Origin: Forficula auricularia
Lineage: Eukaryota > Arthropoda > Insecta > Dermaptera > Forficulidae
Direction: 5' to 3'
Assembly (NCBI GenBank): GCA_024734495.1
Contig: JALMQS010000841.1
Span: forward strand, 1,994,749-2,058,748
Length of the DNA stretch: 64,000 bases
A model generated the notes under the pieces. The model made no database searches, had not been told where the DNA came from, and saw only the letters and a program-made list of their open reading frames with translations. Below are positions 44,500 to 57,094 of this stretch, piece after piece. The stretch's first letter is position 1; every line of letters starts with the position of its first letter. The position numbers and the translations under genes were made by a program.

Positions 44500-46860
44500 T
44501 TTAATTAAGTACTTGAATGAAACAGGGCCTGGTACAAAAATCACTTAAAAATGGCAGCTTTAGGGCTCTCTCATACGCCATTTTAAATCGAAATAAATTC
44601 AGTCAAATTATAATTAAAGAGATCTTTCTTTACAGGGATAGTACGCACTCCCCTTGATGAAAAATATTTATTTTTTATTTTTAACCCCACGAAAAATACA
44701 AACCTCACAAAATAAACATTTAATTAAAATTTCAATGCCATTTTTGAATCCGGGGAAAATGAAAATATCTAACTTGTAAATTTCATATTTGTATATTATT
44801 TAGTTTACAAGTTTATATGCTCTGACAGACAAACAGACACACAGACAGATATTCAGGGTCTATCAGAGGGGGCAGCTGCCCCGGTCCTTAGAATTTTAGG
44901 GACCTCTCAAAATAACTGAATTTGTTAATGTTGAAGCAAAGTTTCTATGAAATAAATAATATAACGTTTTTATTTTCTTGTCAAGAGTTTGAATTTGAAT
45001 TTTGAAGGCCCTCAAAAATATTAGTTGTCCAGGGCCTCAAATTTTTCTCTGAAAGGCCCTGCAGATATTGTATCGAATCAAATAAGGCCTCGTTTTACTT
45101 TTAAACGAAACCTTAAGGCGAAAAGAATAGTTATTTTGATAACTGGAAAGTAAAATAGCGCAGGACGAGTGAAAAGTTGAAAAAAAATTGCATTTAAGAG
45201 GTAAAATTTTGAAAAAATACATTTTAGAATGCAATAGTTTTTAATGATATACGTTTGTTTATTATTATTCTTTTTAACTAAGATAAAAACGGACATATGC
45301 CGGGTCAATCACTAGTATAGTAGTAAATATTATTATAATAATAAAATATAAAATAATACTCTATAAAATATTGAAATAAGTATATGGAAAAGTAACAAAG
45401 AATTACTTTGTAATAATATACTTTGTTTGCATAAAATCCTATAATATATTAAAACACTATCTGAATGACCTGGCGATGGCGCTTCGACAAGCCAATGTTA
45501 TATCGGTCAAAAAAAAAAAAAAAATTTTATTAAATATAAAATTTTTCGAATTTTGGACCTCAAAATATCCTAAATAATTAGGCCATGTTTCAATTCCATT
45601 TATCGATCAATTTTTTGAAAACATTTCCCTAGTATTTTTGGCACCCAAGTATACATAAACTCCACGAGGACCTACTTTACTAGTAAATTTTTACCTAATT
45701 GGTTTTCTGGGTTTGGAAACTTAATAATTTTAATTTTTCAGTAAATAATTTATATATATTCTGGAAAACTAAATGAAATTGTTTTTAAGTAGTATTTAAC
45801 AAGTTCTAGCATACGGGAATAAAGTATTTTGAAATGCAATTTTTAGGGGGGGGGTTCTCTTTGGGTAACTAAATATTATATTAAATTTGAACATGATTAT
45901 TTAAGCCATTTTTAAGATATTTAGAAAAAACAAAGATGAGGAACTAAAGTAAATGAAGTACTAATTATATTTAAATAGAACCGTGTTTGGTGGCCTTATT
46001 TTATTTTAATGAATTGGCTAAGGCCAGTTATGAGAAAAAGTTGAAATAAAAGTTATCTCTTATTTTATCCTTTCTAAAAGAGATAACTTTTATTTCAACT
46101 TTTTCCCATAACTGGCCCCTTAGCCAATTCATTAAAATAAAGTACTAATGTTTGTTGGCAGATATGTACCAAAAACTAATAAGCGCTTCATTTTTTAAAA
46201 TAATAATAAGTTCTTAATTTACTTTTAGATAGGTTAAATGGTGTAGAAAAAAATGGATCCCTCCATTCATCCATACTTCCTTAGGCACAAACTAAATGAA
46301 AAAATACTATTTTGGAGATGTGAACGATACGGTTTTTTTGGCAAAATTTTCAGTTCCTAAACTAAATGAATACTTTTTGACTTTAGTTAAGACAATCAAA
46401 TTTAGGGAACACGGTGTTGGTTTATAGTGAAACATTGTTAAAATTAAATTAGGTTGGAGTTGGTGTATTCCAGCCCTTTGTCCCCTACATCTGTTCTTTC
46501 GGCTCTAAGGCCATCCCATCCCCTGATAATTCTTTCATATTTACACTAAGTCATAAATAACTGTCCATCATATTAAAATTAAAATAAATTCTGTTCATTA
46601 TTTTATGTTGTCTTTAGTCAATGTTCTCCTGACGATGAGTTAAGAGCTCGAAATATATAGAGTAAACTAAAAAAATCTTTGTATTTTAATTTTTCTCCTT
46701 GTGAAACACCACCAACTTCAACCTAATTTAATTTTAGTTAAGACCATGGGGTCAAAACTGTTTACTTTATGAGCCTTTGAATTTGGCATTAGCGCTACTC
46801 TCTGGTTAAAGTTTATGAATAAAGTAAAAAAAAAATGATTTATTGAAAAATAAAAACTCA
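44500..46860. other. Attractin intron, repeats only
   Basis: No gene seen. It holds a repeat with gggcctcaaatt/ggccctgcag words (44860-45065), the inverted pair at 45980-46140 shared with 9500-9595, and foldback ends gtgaaacattgttaaaatta / taattttagttaag around 46425-46745. Confidence 0.5.
46626..46662 (+). ncRNA. Hammerhead-ribozyme-like motif
   Basis: CTC (46626-46628), CTGACGA (46629-46635), a short helix II (GAG/CTC), GAAA (46650-46653), TATATA, GAG (46660-46662). Related to the 3867 family. It is about 200 bp from the CUB exon, in the intron. Confidence 0.55.
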
Positions 46861-46861
46861 C

Positions 46862-46990
46862 CGGTATGAAATATTGAAGCCAGTCATGTTATAGGCGATA
46901 TCACTGTAGAAGTGAAGTAAAGCCGATCCGGATTTGGCTACTACCTCAGGAACCCGCCGGATACTGTATCCATCTTGGTACATCAGACCA
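46862..46990 (-). CDS. ATRN: Attractin exon: C-terminal half of CUB domain
   Basis: This is the most 5' exon recognised (129 bp; first base completes a codon, last two begin the next). It encodes residues 1-42 of the partial protein, including VPEVVAKSGSALLHFYSD and NMTGFNISY, which match the end of the attractin CUB domain closely and include a conserved N-glycosylation sequon. The acceptor is cag at 46991-46993 and the donor is CG|GTGAG. The preceding CUB half (the TECSWDHLYVYDGD region of the family) must be on an exon further upstream that I could not find. Confidence 0.9.
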
Positions 46991-46993
46991 CTG

Positions 46994-49980
46994 CAAGAAA
47001 ACAGATGAAATATAAGTCAAAAGTTAATTATAAGCATATGAAGAAATATTTACAGATTTCTAAATCAAAAGCTTGCAAAATTTGATAAGGGCAGAGGGAA
47101 TTTGTAGGTTCATAAAGCGCGACTTTTTGCTGTTTCTCTTTATGATGACTTTTCAACCAGGGGATGCTGTCCAAAAAAGAAAGCTTCATATTTTTTTTTT
47201 ACTTTTATTTTATTCTTCACTCCATTTTTCAAAATTAATCGATAAACAGTTCATAGAATTTTTCGTTATTTTTTAGATTTAACATTAGATTTTTATAATG
47301 ATATTAGTTAAACCCAGAGCGAATTATATGTATATCTTCACTTTGGTTACTTTAGGTGATTGTTTTGAATTTCATGTTTCTATGTCCAGTGGTTCTGCCT
47401 GTTTTGATGATGAGTGAGTGAGTGAGTGTATCGGGCAAAGAATTTTATATATATAAATTTGATTATATGACCTATTCGGGGATCCATCGCTTAAATGGAA
47501 AAGACATTTGCGGGCTTAACGCAGAGGATGCCGGATCATACCCGGTTGGGTTCTATCTTTTTTCAACTCTTGGTTCAGTATCAAAACGAATCAGGTCCCA
47601 ATTGCACCAAAATAGGGCAGTGACCTGATAAAAAGTTTCAACTTTCGCGTTCATTTAACGTTAACATATATATATATATATATTTGATATACTATATGTG
47701 TGTATGTTTATTTGCATCAAGGAGAGGACAACCTCTTTGTTTCTCTTTATGATTCAACAACTCTGCTACTCTCAGCAAAATAAAAACTTTTCAATTAAAA
47801 GAAATTATTTTTCTCCACCTTTCAGACATTTCTAAACACGAATAAGTGAAAAAAATTCGACTGAATTTAATACTGTAGCCCGACCAGCGGCGCCTGTAGA
47901 AAGTACCTAGTATAAAGCTACTTTGAATAGATAGTCCTCCCCGTGTTAATGTGGGTGTTCATTGTTTTCACACTGCTAATGCGCGCTTTGTTTATTTTAA
48001 AAGTGAGTGAAGAACAAACGACATTATAAAGAACAAATATAGTCAAGACACGTCAATACTTTTTGTTTAGGGTTCATTGTAGTTACATGGAATAAAGGAT
48101 TGATGAGAATGGGAATATGCGTCTGAAACGTTTTTGTAATTAGCATTCATTTGAGCTAATAGGTTAATTTAAAACTGCTCTTAAGTGAGTATAGACTAAT
48201 GGATAAAACAATCTACATATTTCTAAGTTAATATTAAAAAAAATCATTATTTTAAAATGACTAGCCGGATCGCAAGGCGAGCTACACTCACTAAGCATCC
48301 ATCTAATAAGTTTGTAACTTCAGGAATCTCTACGTGAGAATTTAGGCATTAACTTTGTCAACGAACGGTTTGAGCTAAAAATAAAATATTGAAATTTGCC
48401 ATTGGTGCAACGATAGCAGAGTGGAAAAATAATTTAAATTATAAGGAATTATAATATAAATAAAAAAATTACTTTTCGTTAAGTGGACTGTATCTAGGTT
48501 TAATAAAAGATTAATTTGCAAGCACCAGCCATAATGAAATTTCACTGAAATTCCTTTCATCGGAATATAGAGGCACAAAAAATTATGCTTAGAAATGATT
48601 TTTCTTCATATTTCAGACATTTCGAACTAGAATGAAAATAGGCAGGTTAAGTGCGAATAGGACTCCCAAATCGAGGATTCAGTACCTTATATCTTCCGAA
48701 ATACTTGAGATATAAAAATTGTTATTATTTGACGATGATAAGGAGAGAATGTTAGAATTTTCATAATTTTAAATAAAGACACTTCTGAATAGTAATAAAT
48801 ACAAAAATTACCAATTCAGACTAACATAAAAGTAATTTTAAAGTGAATTAAATAAAAAAAAATAGCCTAATTGTATTTAAGAAGGTATCTCATACGCACC
48901 TCACTTCAGATGATATATTTTTTTATTTTCACATTTATATTATGTGGAAGTATTGCGATGCCCTGTCTGGGCCCTGACTCTTTGAGAGCTTGTATCTCAG
49001 AGATGAAAAAAGCTAATTTCATTTTGTAACTTCTAGGTGGAAGGAATCGATGCCCTTAATAGTTAGAAACCGGATATTGTGGTCCCCAGAGGCCAAAAAT
49101 CCATTGGTCAGTGCATGCGAATGTGAAAGTCGTGTGGTGAATACATTTTTTTTATTCTACAAAAAATTTGAGTCTCACCACTCCAAAATAATACGATTTT
49201 AGGTTTCAGAGAAAATAAATACATATAACATGTAAATTTTAAGTATGTATCTTATTTAGTTTAAAAGTTACAATACACTAACAAACGGACAGACATAATA
49301 GGGTCTCGAATTACTTTTTAAATGGAAACCTAAAAATTAGCATTGGTATTTGTTAATATTAAAAAAATCCCTACTCCGGCTGTGAAGACTGAGCTACACT
49401 CGCCGAATGTATTTACTTACCAACTAGGTATAAATTTCTTCATAATATATTAGGCAAATTTGAAGAAGAATTTTGTCAATGAACGGTTTGTGTTAGAAAA
49501 AACAACAATGAAAACTTGGACCTTGCTGTAATTTGACAATGGGTGGTTAAATAATGAAATAAAAACCCATCTTGAAACTTGGCACTAGAACGAACTTTCA
49601 AGGGCCTTCTTTATAAGAGAATTACTGAATTCAGGCGGACATAAATTTGTGGACAAAAAACACGCTTGAAAATTTTCTACATATTTTAGACATTTCTAAA
49701 AAATATTGGCAATTTTTAAAGGAATTGAATAGAAGGCTCGTCGAGCGTAAACTGAGTATGAAAATCAAATACTCTAAAATTATCGAGATTCAATTGATTC
49801 GATTCTATTTCCAATCAATTAGATATTCTTTGTACCAATCCATTTTCTCAAAATACTACATAGAATTGATCGAAATTTCGTGAAATTATTCATAAATGCG
49901 TCTAGAACCAACTGTCAACAATTTAAGAATGTTTTTATATCTATTTTAAGAATGTAAAGAATTTATAAACAGATTATTTG
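46994..49980. other. Intron or upstream DNA without a recognisable gene
   Basis: No attractin exon was seen. There is a (TA)n tract near 47668, a copy of tttgcatcaaggagaggaca ... ctctgctactctcagc (47705-47790) from the hammerhead foldback family, and a repeat at 48940-49150 that recurs inverted at 62400-62625. Confidence 0.5.
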
Positions 49981-49984
49981 CGTG

Positions 49985-50093
49985 ATATAGGTTCTAATCC
50001 CCTATGATGTTGAAATCACCCGGACTAGAAAGTTAAGCATCGAATAGCGCGGTTAATTCTTGGATAGTCTGTTGTGCTCTTGGCCTATTTACA
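49985..50093 (+). pseudogene. 5S rRNA-derived sequence
   Basis: The segment contains aaagttaagcatcgaatagc, then gcggttaattcttggatag, resembling 5S rRNA A-box and C-box regions (aattaagcagcgtcgggcgc, ggttagtacttagatgg). The start (tataggttctaatcccctat) and end are diverged, so it is a pseudogene or a 5S-headed SINE. Confidence 0.45.
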
Positions 50094-50279
50094 TTCGTCC
50101 TAATTATAGTAATGATGCTCGCTTGTAAAATTAAGAAGGCTTATAGGTAAGTAGACTTAGCATCATATTTTTTTCTTAAGCCGGGGCAATTTCGACTGTT
50201 TGAAACAGAAATAGAGTGCCTTCTTTCTATGCGATTTTAGAAAGAGGGATGTATTTTCAGCAAATAAGTACTTATAAAT

Positions 50280-50470
50280 TAAAGGAGACAATAAAAGAGT
50301 GTGTCTTCTGCTGGAAAAACAATTTTTTAATTTATTTATAACGAGACTATAGTTTCGAGTGCTTAGCCCTCTTCATCAGTCTATTACGATTGATTTACAG
50401 GAATTGATGTGTGAAAGTCTGATGAAGAGGGCAAATCCCTGGAAACTATAGTCTCGTAATAATTTGAAAA
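50280..50470. repeat. Foldback with two hammerhead-like arms
   Basis: The left arm on the minus strand has an intact core (50342-50382). The right arm on the plus strand reads CTGATGA (50419) with helix II agggcaaatccct and GAAA (50442) followed by CTATAGTC. It starts with the aaaggagacaataaaa word. Confidence 0.65.
50342..50382 (-). ncRNA. Hammerhead-ribozyme-like motif
   Basis: Minus-strand AGA, CTGATGA (50379-50373), helix II GAGGGC-TAA-GCACTC with one mismatch, GAAA (50356-50353), CTATAGTC, TC. Sister of the motif at 15848. Confidence 0.6.
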
Positions 50471-50853
50471 AATTCTGAAAAATGTTTTCGAAAGGGTAGA
50501 AAAAGATAAAAAAGTTTGAGCCAAATCGAAAGGGGTCGGGGTCAAAAGTGGTCGATTTGGAATGGAATGTCCCAATTGCCCCATATACACTTTTAATAAC
50601 AATAGAATCTAGTATACTCAGTTATGTAATTTTTTTTATAATTTACACGTAATTTTAACCATGTTACATATTGCGCCTTGTGCTTATACAACCATAGATA
50701 TTCATAAACACATAAAAGGAATACCCTACAGGCGTTACAGGGTGGCCATGTTTGCTTATGACGACACGGTTCATAAACTCAATTTCCGCCATTATGTAGA
50801 ATATAGAAAAATAGAAAAATAGAAATAATATTAATATTATTATTATTAACAAT

Positions 50854-52528
50854 TTTTGACGTGACGTCTTATAAATTGGTTTGCCGGGTGACACTTCAAG
50901 AAACTGCGTTACGCTCCGCTCACGTTATGCGCTCACAATGAGAGCGAGTGAGAGGAGGATACAGGAAATTCCGCACGTGCGATCCAATGTGCGATCCAAT
51001 CAGAAGAAGTGGGCGGGCCACTTAAGCCGCCAGATTCGAACATGAACCTGCTTTATCGAAACTAACTTCTATTTTATAATTATTAGCCTTAATTACATAC
51101 CTATATATATAACATATATATATATATATATATATAGATAGATAGATAGATAGATAGATAAATTTAGATAAAAGCAACAATTATTTTTTAAACCTTAAAA
51201 GATATCTATATTCATTGGAAAAAAAATCAATTTTCAAGTTTCAATTTTCCATAGATTTAAATTTAATTTATATTTCATTTATTTCTTTATTTTTCTAAAG
51301 CTTTTTTTAATATGTATTTTATAATGACAGTAATTCCAAAAATTATTGAGTTCTTTATTCATCTTTTCAAAAAAACGCAAGATATTTGAATTTGGTTTGA
51401 CAGTTTTTCAAATTAACGGTTCTCAATCAGATGTCTTTAAACAGTTTAACATAAAACATACTGTAATATTGTACCAAAATATATATTGATTTAGTAACAT
51501 ATTTAATATAAGGTAAGCTTAAAATTATATTATTTCAAACATTTAAATACTGTCCACCTAAAATAAAATTATGATTTATTATTATTTTTTAGGCTTACAA
51601 AATTAAAAGTTTTTTCTGAGAAAAAATATTAATATTTTCCTATCATGGATGCTAAAATTATTTGTGAATTATGCATTAAGACATTTGGCAGGCAATCTGA
51701 AAAGAATAGACATTTGAGAGATATTCATAAAGTTGTCGATATAAATAAATCTAAAAAAAATCATATTTTATGTCCATTATGTCCTAACGAAAAAAATGGT
51801 TGCCTGTAAAGTCGGTATACGGGCGAAAGTTTTACGTGACAACGACTTTGAGTGGTAAAATAATTTTAATGTGAATATTCATTCGTATAGTAGGAAGAAG
51901 GATGAAATAATAGTAACAATTTAAAACATTTATTTATACAAAGAATTATATTTAAAACATTAATTTATACAAAGAATCTCGCACTGAATTTCATATTAAC
52001 AAAATTTTATTTTTACCTTTACACATACATACGTATTTATATACAAATATACATACAATAACTTGCAATACATTTGCGTTCTACTACGTTAAAAGGAACA
52101 ACCATTGACTTGACATTTTCTAGGCACATTACAGCAGAAACACTTCCTTTCATTTCATATTTCTCCTATCATCGCCCTATCCTCAACAAAATCACTCAGA
52201 TAGGAACAAGTTAAGTTGTAGTAAACGCTGTTTCATTGTACGCAAATGTATTGCAAGTTATTGTATGTATATTTGTATATAAATACGTATGTATGTGTAA
52301 AGGTAAAAATAAAATTTTGTTAATATGAAATTCAGTGCGAGATTCTTTGTATAAATTAATGTTTTAAATATAATTCTTTGTATAAATAAATGTTTTAAAT
52401 TGTTACTATTATTTCATCCTTCTTCCTACTATACGAATGAATATTCACATTAAAATTATTTTACCACTCAAAGTCGTTGTCACGTAAAACTTTCGCCCGT
52501 ATACCGACTTTACAGGTAACCATTTTTT
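50854..52528 (+). repeat. 1.7-kb repeat with promoter-like head, zinc-finger ORF and foldback, copy B
   Basis: Nearly identical to 37337-39041 on the same strand, about 13.5 kb away. The microsatellite is shorter, and a short insertion (attaacggttctcaatc, about 51414) distinguishes it. The zinc-finger frame is intact here. Confidence 0.85.
51645..51809 (+). CDS. C2H2 zinc-finger ORF fragment, copy B
   Basis: A 54-residue frame: MDAKIICELCIKTFGRQSEK, NRHLRDIHK, then KKNHILCPLCPNEKNGCL and stop. It has one full C2H2 finger and a second CxxC. A possible splice acceptor (ttattattttttag) lies about 50 bases upstream. It is truncated by the foldback, so probably a captured 5' gene fragment, not a working gene. 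I do not recognise the parent gene. Confidence 0.5.
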   Translation: MDAKIICELCIKTFGRQSEKNRHLRDIHKVVDINKSKKNHILCPLCPNEKNGCL

Positions 52529-53148
52529 AATCAAACCACAATATACATAGAATGCAGCGTTAAATTGTCAGTGTTCAATTTTCCTAGAACCATATATATG
52601 TGTTCATTTTGTTAAGTAGAATCCAAAATTAAATAGTCAGGCACACTTTTTTGTTATAGGATAAGTACTACATTTTAGTTTCACTATTTTACTATTTATA
52701 GCAGTGTCAAAATTTTACGCCGGGTTCTTGGGGATCCCCGATTGGGACTAACTTGTTTACAGACATAATAAGATGACCAAATAATATTTAAATAATGTTT
52801 AGCATTATTTACATAGTAATTAATAAATTAATTAATCTAAATGCAATAGGATTCATTGCCGCTGGTATTTTTAATTAACCAGGCCAAATATTAGTGAAAT
52901 TAATATTCCAGCATTAGTAATTTGATCACTTACATTCATATTATATTATTTTAATAATAAATTAATTATAATTTATTTAGTTATCAATTATATTTGGAAA
53001 AAAATTGGCTACATGTTCATAAAAATATTATTATAGAGAATAGATAGGTATTTGGTTTTTATGAAAAGTGTACAAATATTAAAATTTTGGGATACACGCG
53101 GAGATGGATAGAAAATGAAAGTAAAAATGATGATAAATAAAAATAAAA

Positions 53149-53417
53149 GAAGTATGGCAAGATCAACTGATTACGTAGTGGATAGAAAAAAGTCAATTCC
53201 TGTAATTGAAACACTTTCTCTGAAGGCTTTAAAGTCAGATTCGAGCAAAAGATTGACACGAGCGCAATTCTGGCAGATGGAAAACGAAGAAGTATTTAAC
53301 ACGACTTTGGCGTGGCGACTCGTCTTCTTTTTATGTTTGAAATTTCTTACAGAATCAAATATCTGGATTTCTGGAGTTGTAGGACGATTTTTTATACATA
53401 CTCTCTGGGCACTTTAA
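53149..53417 (+). CDS. Unidentified small ORF
   Basis: The frame starts near 53115; an internal ATG is at 53154. It has a charged first part (RSTDYVVDRKKSIPVIETLS, LTRAQFWQMENEEVFNTTLA) and a hydrophobic end (WRLVFFLCLKFLTESNIWIS, then VVGRFFIHTLWAL). Its codon composition is less AT-biased than the surroundings. I do not recognise it; it could be a repeat remnant or chance. Confidence 0.2.
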
Positions 53418-53746
53418 TTATATAAATATTTTTATCCCTGATATATCTATATTCAAAATCATGTGGAAAACTAAAATTTGTTAATTCTTTTTCATTATTT
53501 AAAAAATATAATATAGGCCTTTTCTTTTATAATAAAAAATTATAAAAAAGTGCTGCAATAACAATACTTAATAATGCTCTATTTTATAGCAAGGTGTTTT
53601 ATATTAGGGTGACCATTTTTTCCGCGGTCCAATCAGGGACATTGACCCACCACCCCATTAACAAAATTTTTTTTTAATTTTTTTCCCTAAAAATATTTAA
53701 ATGAAAAACTAAAATGAAACATGAAAAAACAGTAAAAAATTATTTA

Positions 53747-54753
53747 TCTACTCTTATTAAACGAGCAAAAATTGTATATATATTTGTATATATATATATA
53801 TAATATAATATAGTATATATAATAATATATAATATAGTATATATATATATATATAATATACTTGTATATATATTTGTATATTTTGTTTATTTTGAAAACG
53901 GCTCTACCGATTTTGATGAAATTCACGGATTAGGTGGTTTTTGGGTTGACAATTCGATCTGTCACGGCCTCATCTTCGGCTAAATTGTTTTTGATGGGTT
54001 TTTGTAAATTGAAATAATTATTCACAGGTGGTTGTCTTGATAAAAATATATAATTACATTTTTATTCAATTTCCTTTTAACAAATAATTGGTTTTTCAAT
54101 TTTAAATCCCAGAAAGATTTTATACCAAATAAAATTTTATATTAAAAGTAACCAATTCAGTTTTAAATCCCACAAACAGTTCATAAGAAATATTATATAT
54201 TAGAATTTGCCAATTTAATTAATTATAAAGGATGAAGGGAGGAATTAATTTCCGCAATATGGAATCGGAATAATTATCGGAAAAGAGGTTTTTTTATTTA
54301 ATTAGTTTTTTTCCTCTTATTAAAAACAAGGACTAAAAAGATGATCAAGGACAGTCGATGGTGGAGAAGTAATCTCCGAAGTCGAAGCTCAAATACAATG
54401 TATACATTAATTCATGTAAAATAATTGGTTTAATAAATTAATTATAAAACTCGATAAATTGTTATTTAATTAAAAAAAAAATTATACGGAATTTATTTAT
54501 ATACCTATATACACATAATCTGTGGGCCACTAGAAGGCTAGAAATGTAAAAACTGGGTGCTGGGGTGGGTGTAAATGTGGGGGGTGCAGTGGGGGGGGGG
54601 GTGCAGGAGGGGGGGGGGTTATAGGGGACTGTTCTAGGTGTACTATATATATTTGTATTTTTATCAGAATTTTAAATTAAAAATAATATTAATATATAGC
54701 TTTTAACTGAAGCAAAAAGTTAGCGAGCATCGCTCGGTGGCTCCAGGTACTAG
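53747..54753 (+). mobile_element. Helitron-like element
   Basis: It begins tctactcttattaaacgagc and ends with gcgagc-atc-gctcggt, ggctccaggtactag (CTAG at 54750-54753). The same start is at 15331 and 57710, the same end at 40517 and 58491. Inside are gaaaacggctctaccgattt and a G-rich block. There is no Rep/helicase ORF. Confidence 0.6.
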
Positions 54754-55374
54754 AATAATAAGTATGTGGTGACTGTAAACATAAGCATGCGCTTAGATGA
54801 GTGAATGCGTTCATATAGTCATGTACGAAGAGATAATCGAATATATAATTTTCACATGATATGATGAATTATCTAATTCGGGACATTTTCCGGGACATGG
54901 GGCTTTAATCCGGGACTGTACCGGAAAATCCGGGAGGAATTGTCACCTTATGTTATATAGAACTTCCTTTTCACCATTCTTAAAACTAAAAGTATTGGTC
55001 GTCATCTTTAAAATTGGCAAACTTAGATTATATATATATATATATATATATTTGTTTATTTTTTAACCTTGGAACGAATTCCCTATAATACCTATACAAA
55101 TTACCATTCCGCATTCACGGTTTCTGTATTCGCGGAATATTTAGGGAACGTATCCGGTATCCTCCGTGAATAAGGAAAGAGCTTTGACTGTATATATACA
55201 TATTTTAAATAGATTGAATTAATTGATATAGGTATTTGATCACGAAATTAAAAATATATAAATGAAATAAACAACTTTTAAAGACTTATTATTAAGGAAA
55301 AAGTAATTGTAGAATGAAAGAAATATTACATTTTGAAATTATATAAAATAGTAAAAGATAAGATATATTTAAAA

Positions 55375-55600
55375 CCCAGTGACATATTCTAACTATTTAT
55401 TTTTTGTTTTATTTATTTATTCATCCCAGTGTATTTATTTATTATTATTTGGACGACATGCGGTATTCTTTTTTTTGTTATTATTATTATTATTTTATTC
55501 TTGGTCGCAGCATACTAAGGTTTCACACCGTTCTGCTGTGGCCACACCCTGATCCTGAGTGGGAGGATCGGAAGGCAAGATGTGGAGGCACTTTAAAAAA
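55375..55600 (+). repeat. Interspersed repeat, gtcgcagcatactaagg family, copy 2
   Basis: Matches 27990-28280 with small deletions. The open frame across it (ending ...RCGGTLKK) is the repeat. Confidence 0.65.
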
Positions 55601-56087
55601 ATAAATAAATAAATAAAATAACATGGATATATTGGTTCTGGTCTTGCTGGTGGGTGGTGGGAGTCGTTGGAGGGCTGTCAATTAAACATATAGTGAGAAT
55701 TTGTATCCTCAAGAAGTTTGGGTATATATAGATATAAACATATAGTGTTTTGCATTATATTACTATGTGTATTGTATATTATATGATTTATTTTATTTTA
55801 AGTTTTTCTCCAAATTTGTAAGGGTTATATTTTAAGTTGTACTCTAAACATATCTTAACAAGTTAACTTTTGTTATCTGCTCTATGAGACAAATCACCTC
55901 AGAGCATCATTTAAATCGAATAAATAAATAAATATTAAAAAATATATATTTATGACTCATTTATACAAATAGTCAAGCAAGAAATATTTGAGAACCAGTT
56001 AAATGAAGAGGTTATCGCCAAAAAATGAGAGAACAAAAATTTCAACTTCGAAAAATAAATATTCCTAATATTATTATTAGTATCTGG

Positions 56088-56240
56088 CCACCGAGCGATA
56101 CTCGGTAACTTTTTGCTTCAAGTTAAAAGCTATATATATATAGTACACGCCCCTGGACTCCCCGGGCCCCGATCCCCACACTTACACACCGCCCGCCACC
56201 ACCACCCCTACCGCAACCTCCACCCCCACCCCCACATCAT
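56088..56240 (-). mobile_element. Helitron-like 3' end, inverted
   Basis: The hairpin ccgagcgatactcgg and gcaagttaaaagct-type words are followed by a C-rich block, the reverse complement of the 40320-40517 end. An open frame at 56259-56510 (with VGRKKRFKSLLAKLRSYDQS) is unidentified. Confidence 0.5.
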
Positions 56241-57094
56241 GCTAAATTATTTTTTTCTATGTTTAAGACATTTATAAACAAAAATATGAAAAAAAATGAA
56301 AATTTTTTGAATGACTTCGAATTTCCAGACGGTCAGTGTCCTTCGCTTGTCGGGCGTAAAAAGAGATTTAAATCTCTCCTGGCAAAATTAAGATCCTATG
56401 ACCAATCGTTTACGCCCTTTACTCTTTTACTTTCCCTTAAAGAAATATTGTTGTATAATAATAATGTATATAATATGCAAGTAGCAAGTACTGATTTTTA
56501 TACTATATAGTACCAGTTATAATGAAATAAAGTCAATAATCACAACAAAGTGTTTTTTTGTATTCTCGTCCTGATTTTATTAGGTTTGATAGTTAGAATT
56601 TAGAAATTATTTAATACTTTCTAATGCTTTAATTTTTTTTTCATATATTTTTATAGAATCTAGGGGTGATTTACGTTGGAGTGACGAGTCTAGCGAAGCC
56701 TAGAAAAATCAAGAATACTTTTAATGGAAGTGTTTACATTGGAGTAACTATCAGAGCCACATATTTTAACAAAGCAAGGACAAGTGTGATGATAAGCTAA
56801 TCATTAATATTCCCAGTGTTTGTCGAGTATGGAACATTTCACTTAAAAGTGAAATTTTCATCAGACCCCTTTAAGGGACTGGAAATGCCATAATCACAAT
56901 CAACGGTTTCTACCATCATTCTGATATATTCAACAAATTTTAATGGCTGTAATTCATCACAAAGATGATGAAATTCTCAAAAAATAAGTATAAATGAGGT
57001 GTCAAAAATGGTGCTCTTTTGGTGCACTTTTACTTTGAGAGCATTTTAAAGGAGAGAAAAAATATTCCTTCTTCAAAAATACCTTTTTTTACTT

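Noticed and set aside
47465..47620. Possible tRNA-like sequence near ggatgccggatcatacccgg
   Set aside because: No consistent A-box and B-box spacing and no cloverleaf could be drawn.
53744..53926. Minus-strand ORF rich in Ile and Tyr
   Set aside because: Translated AT microsatellite at the start of the Helitron-like element.
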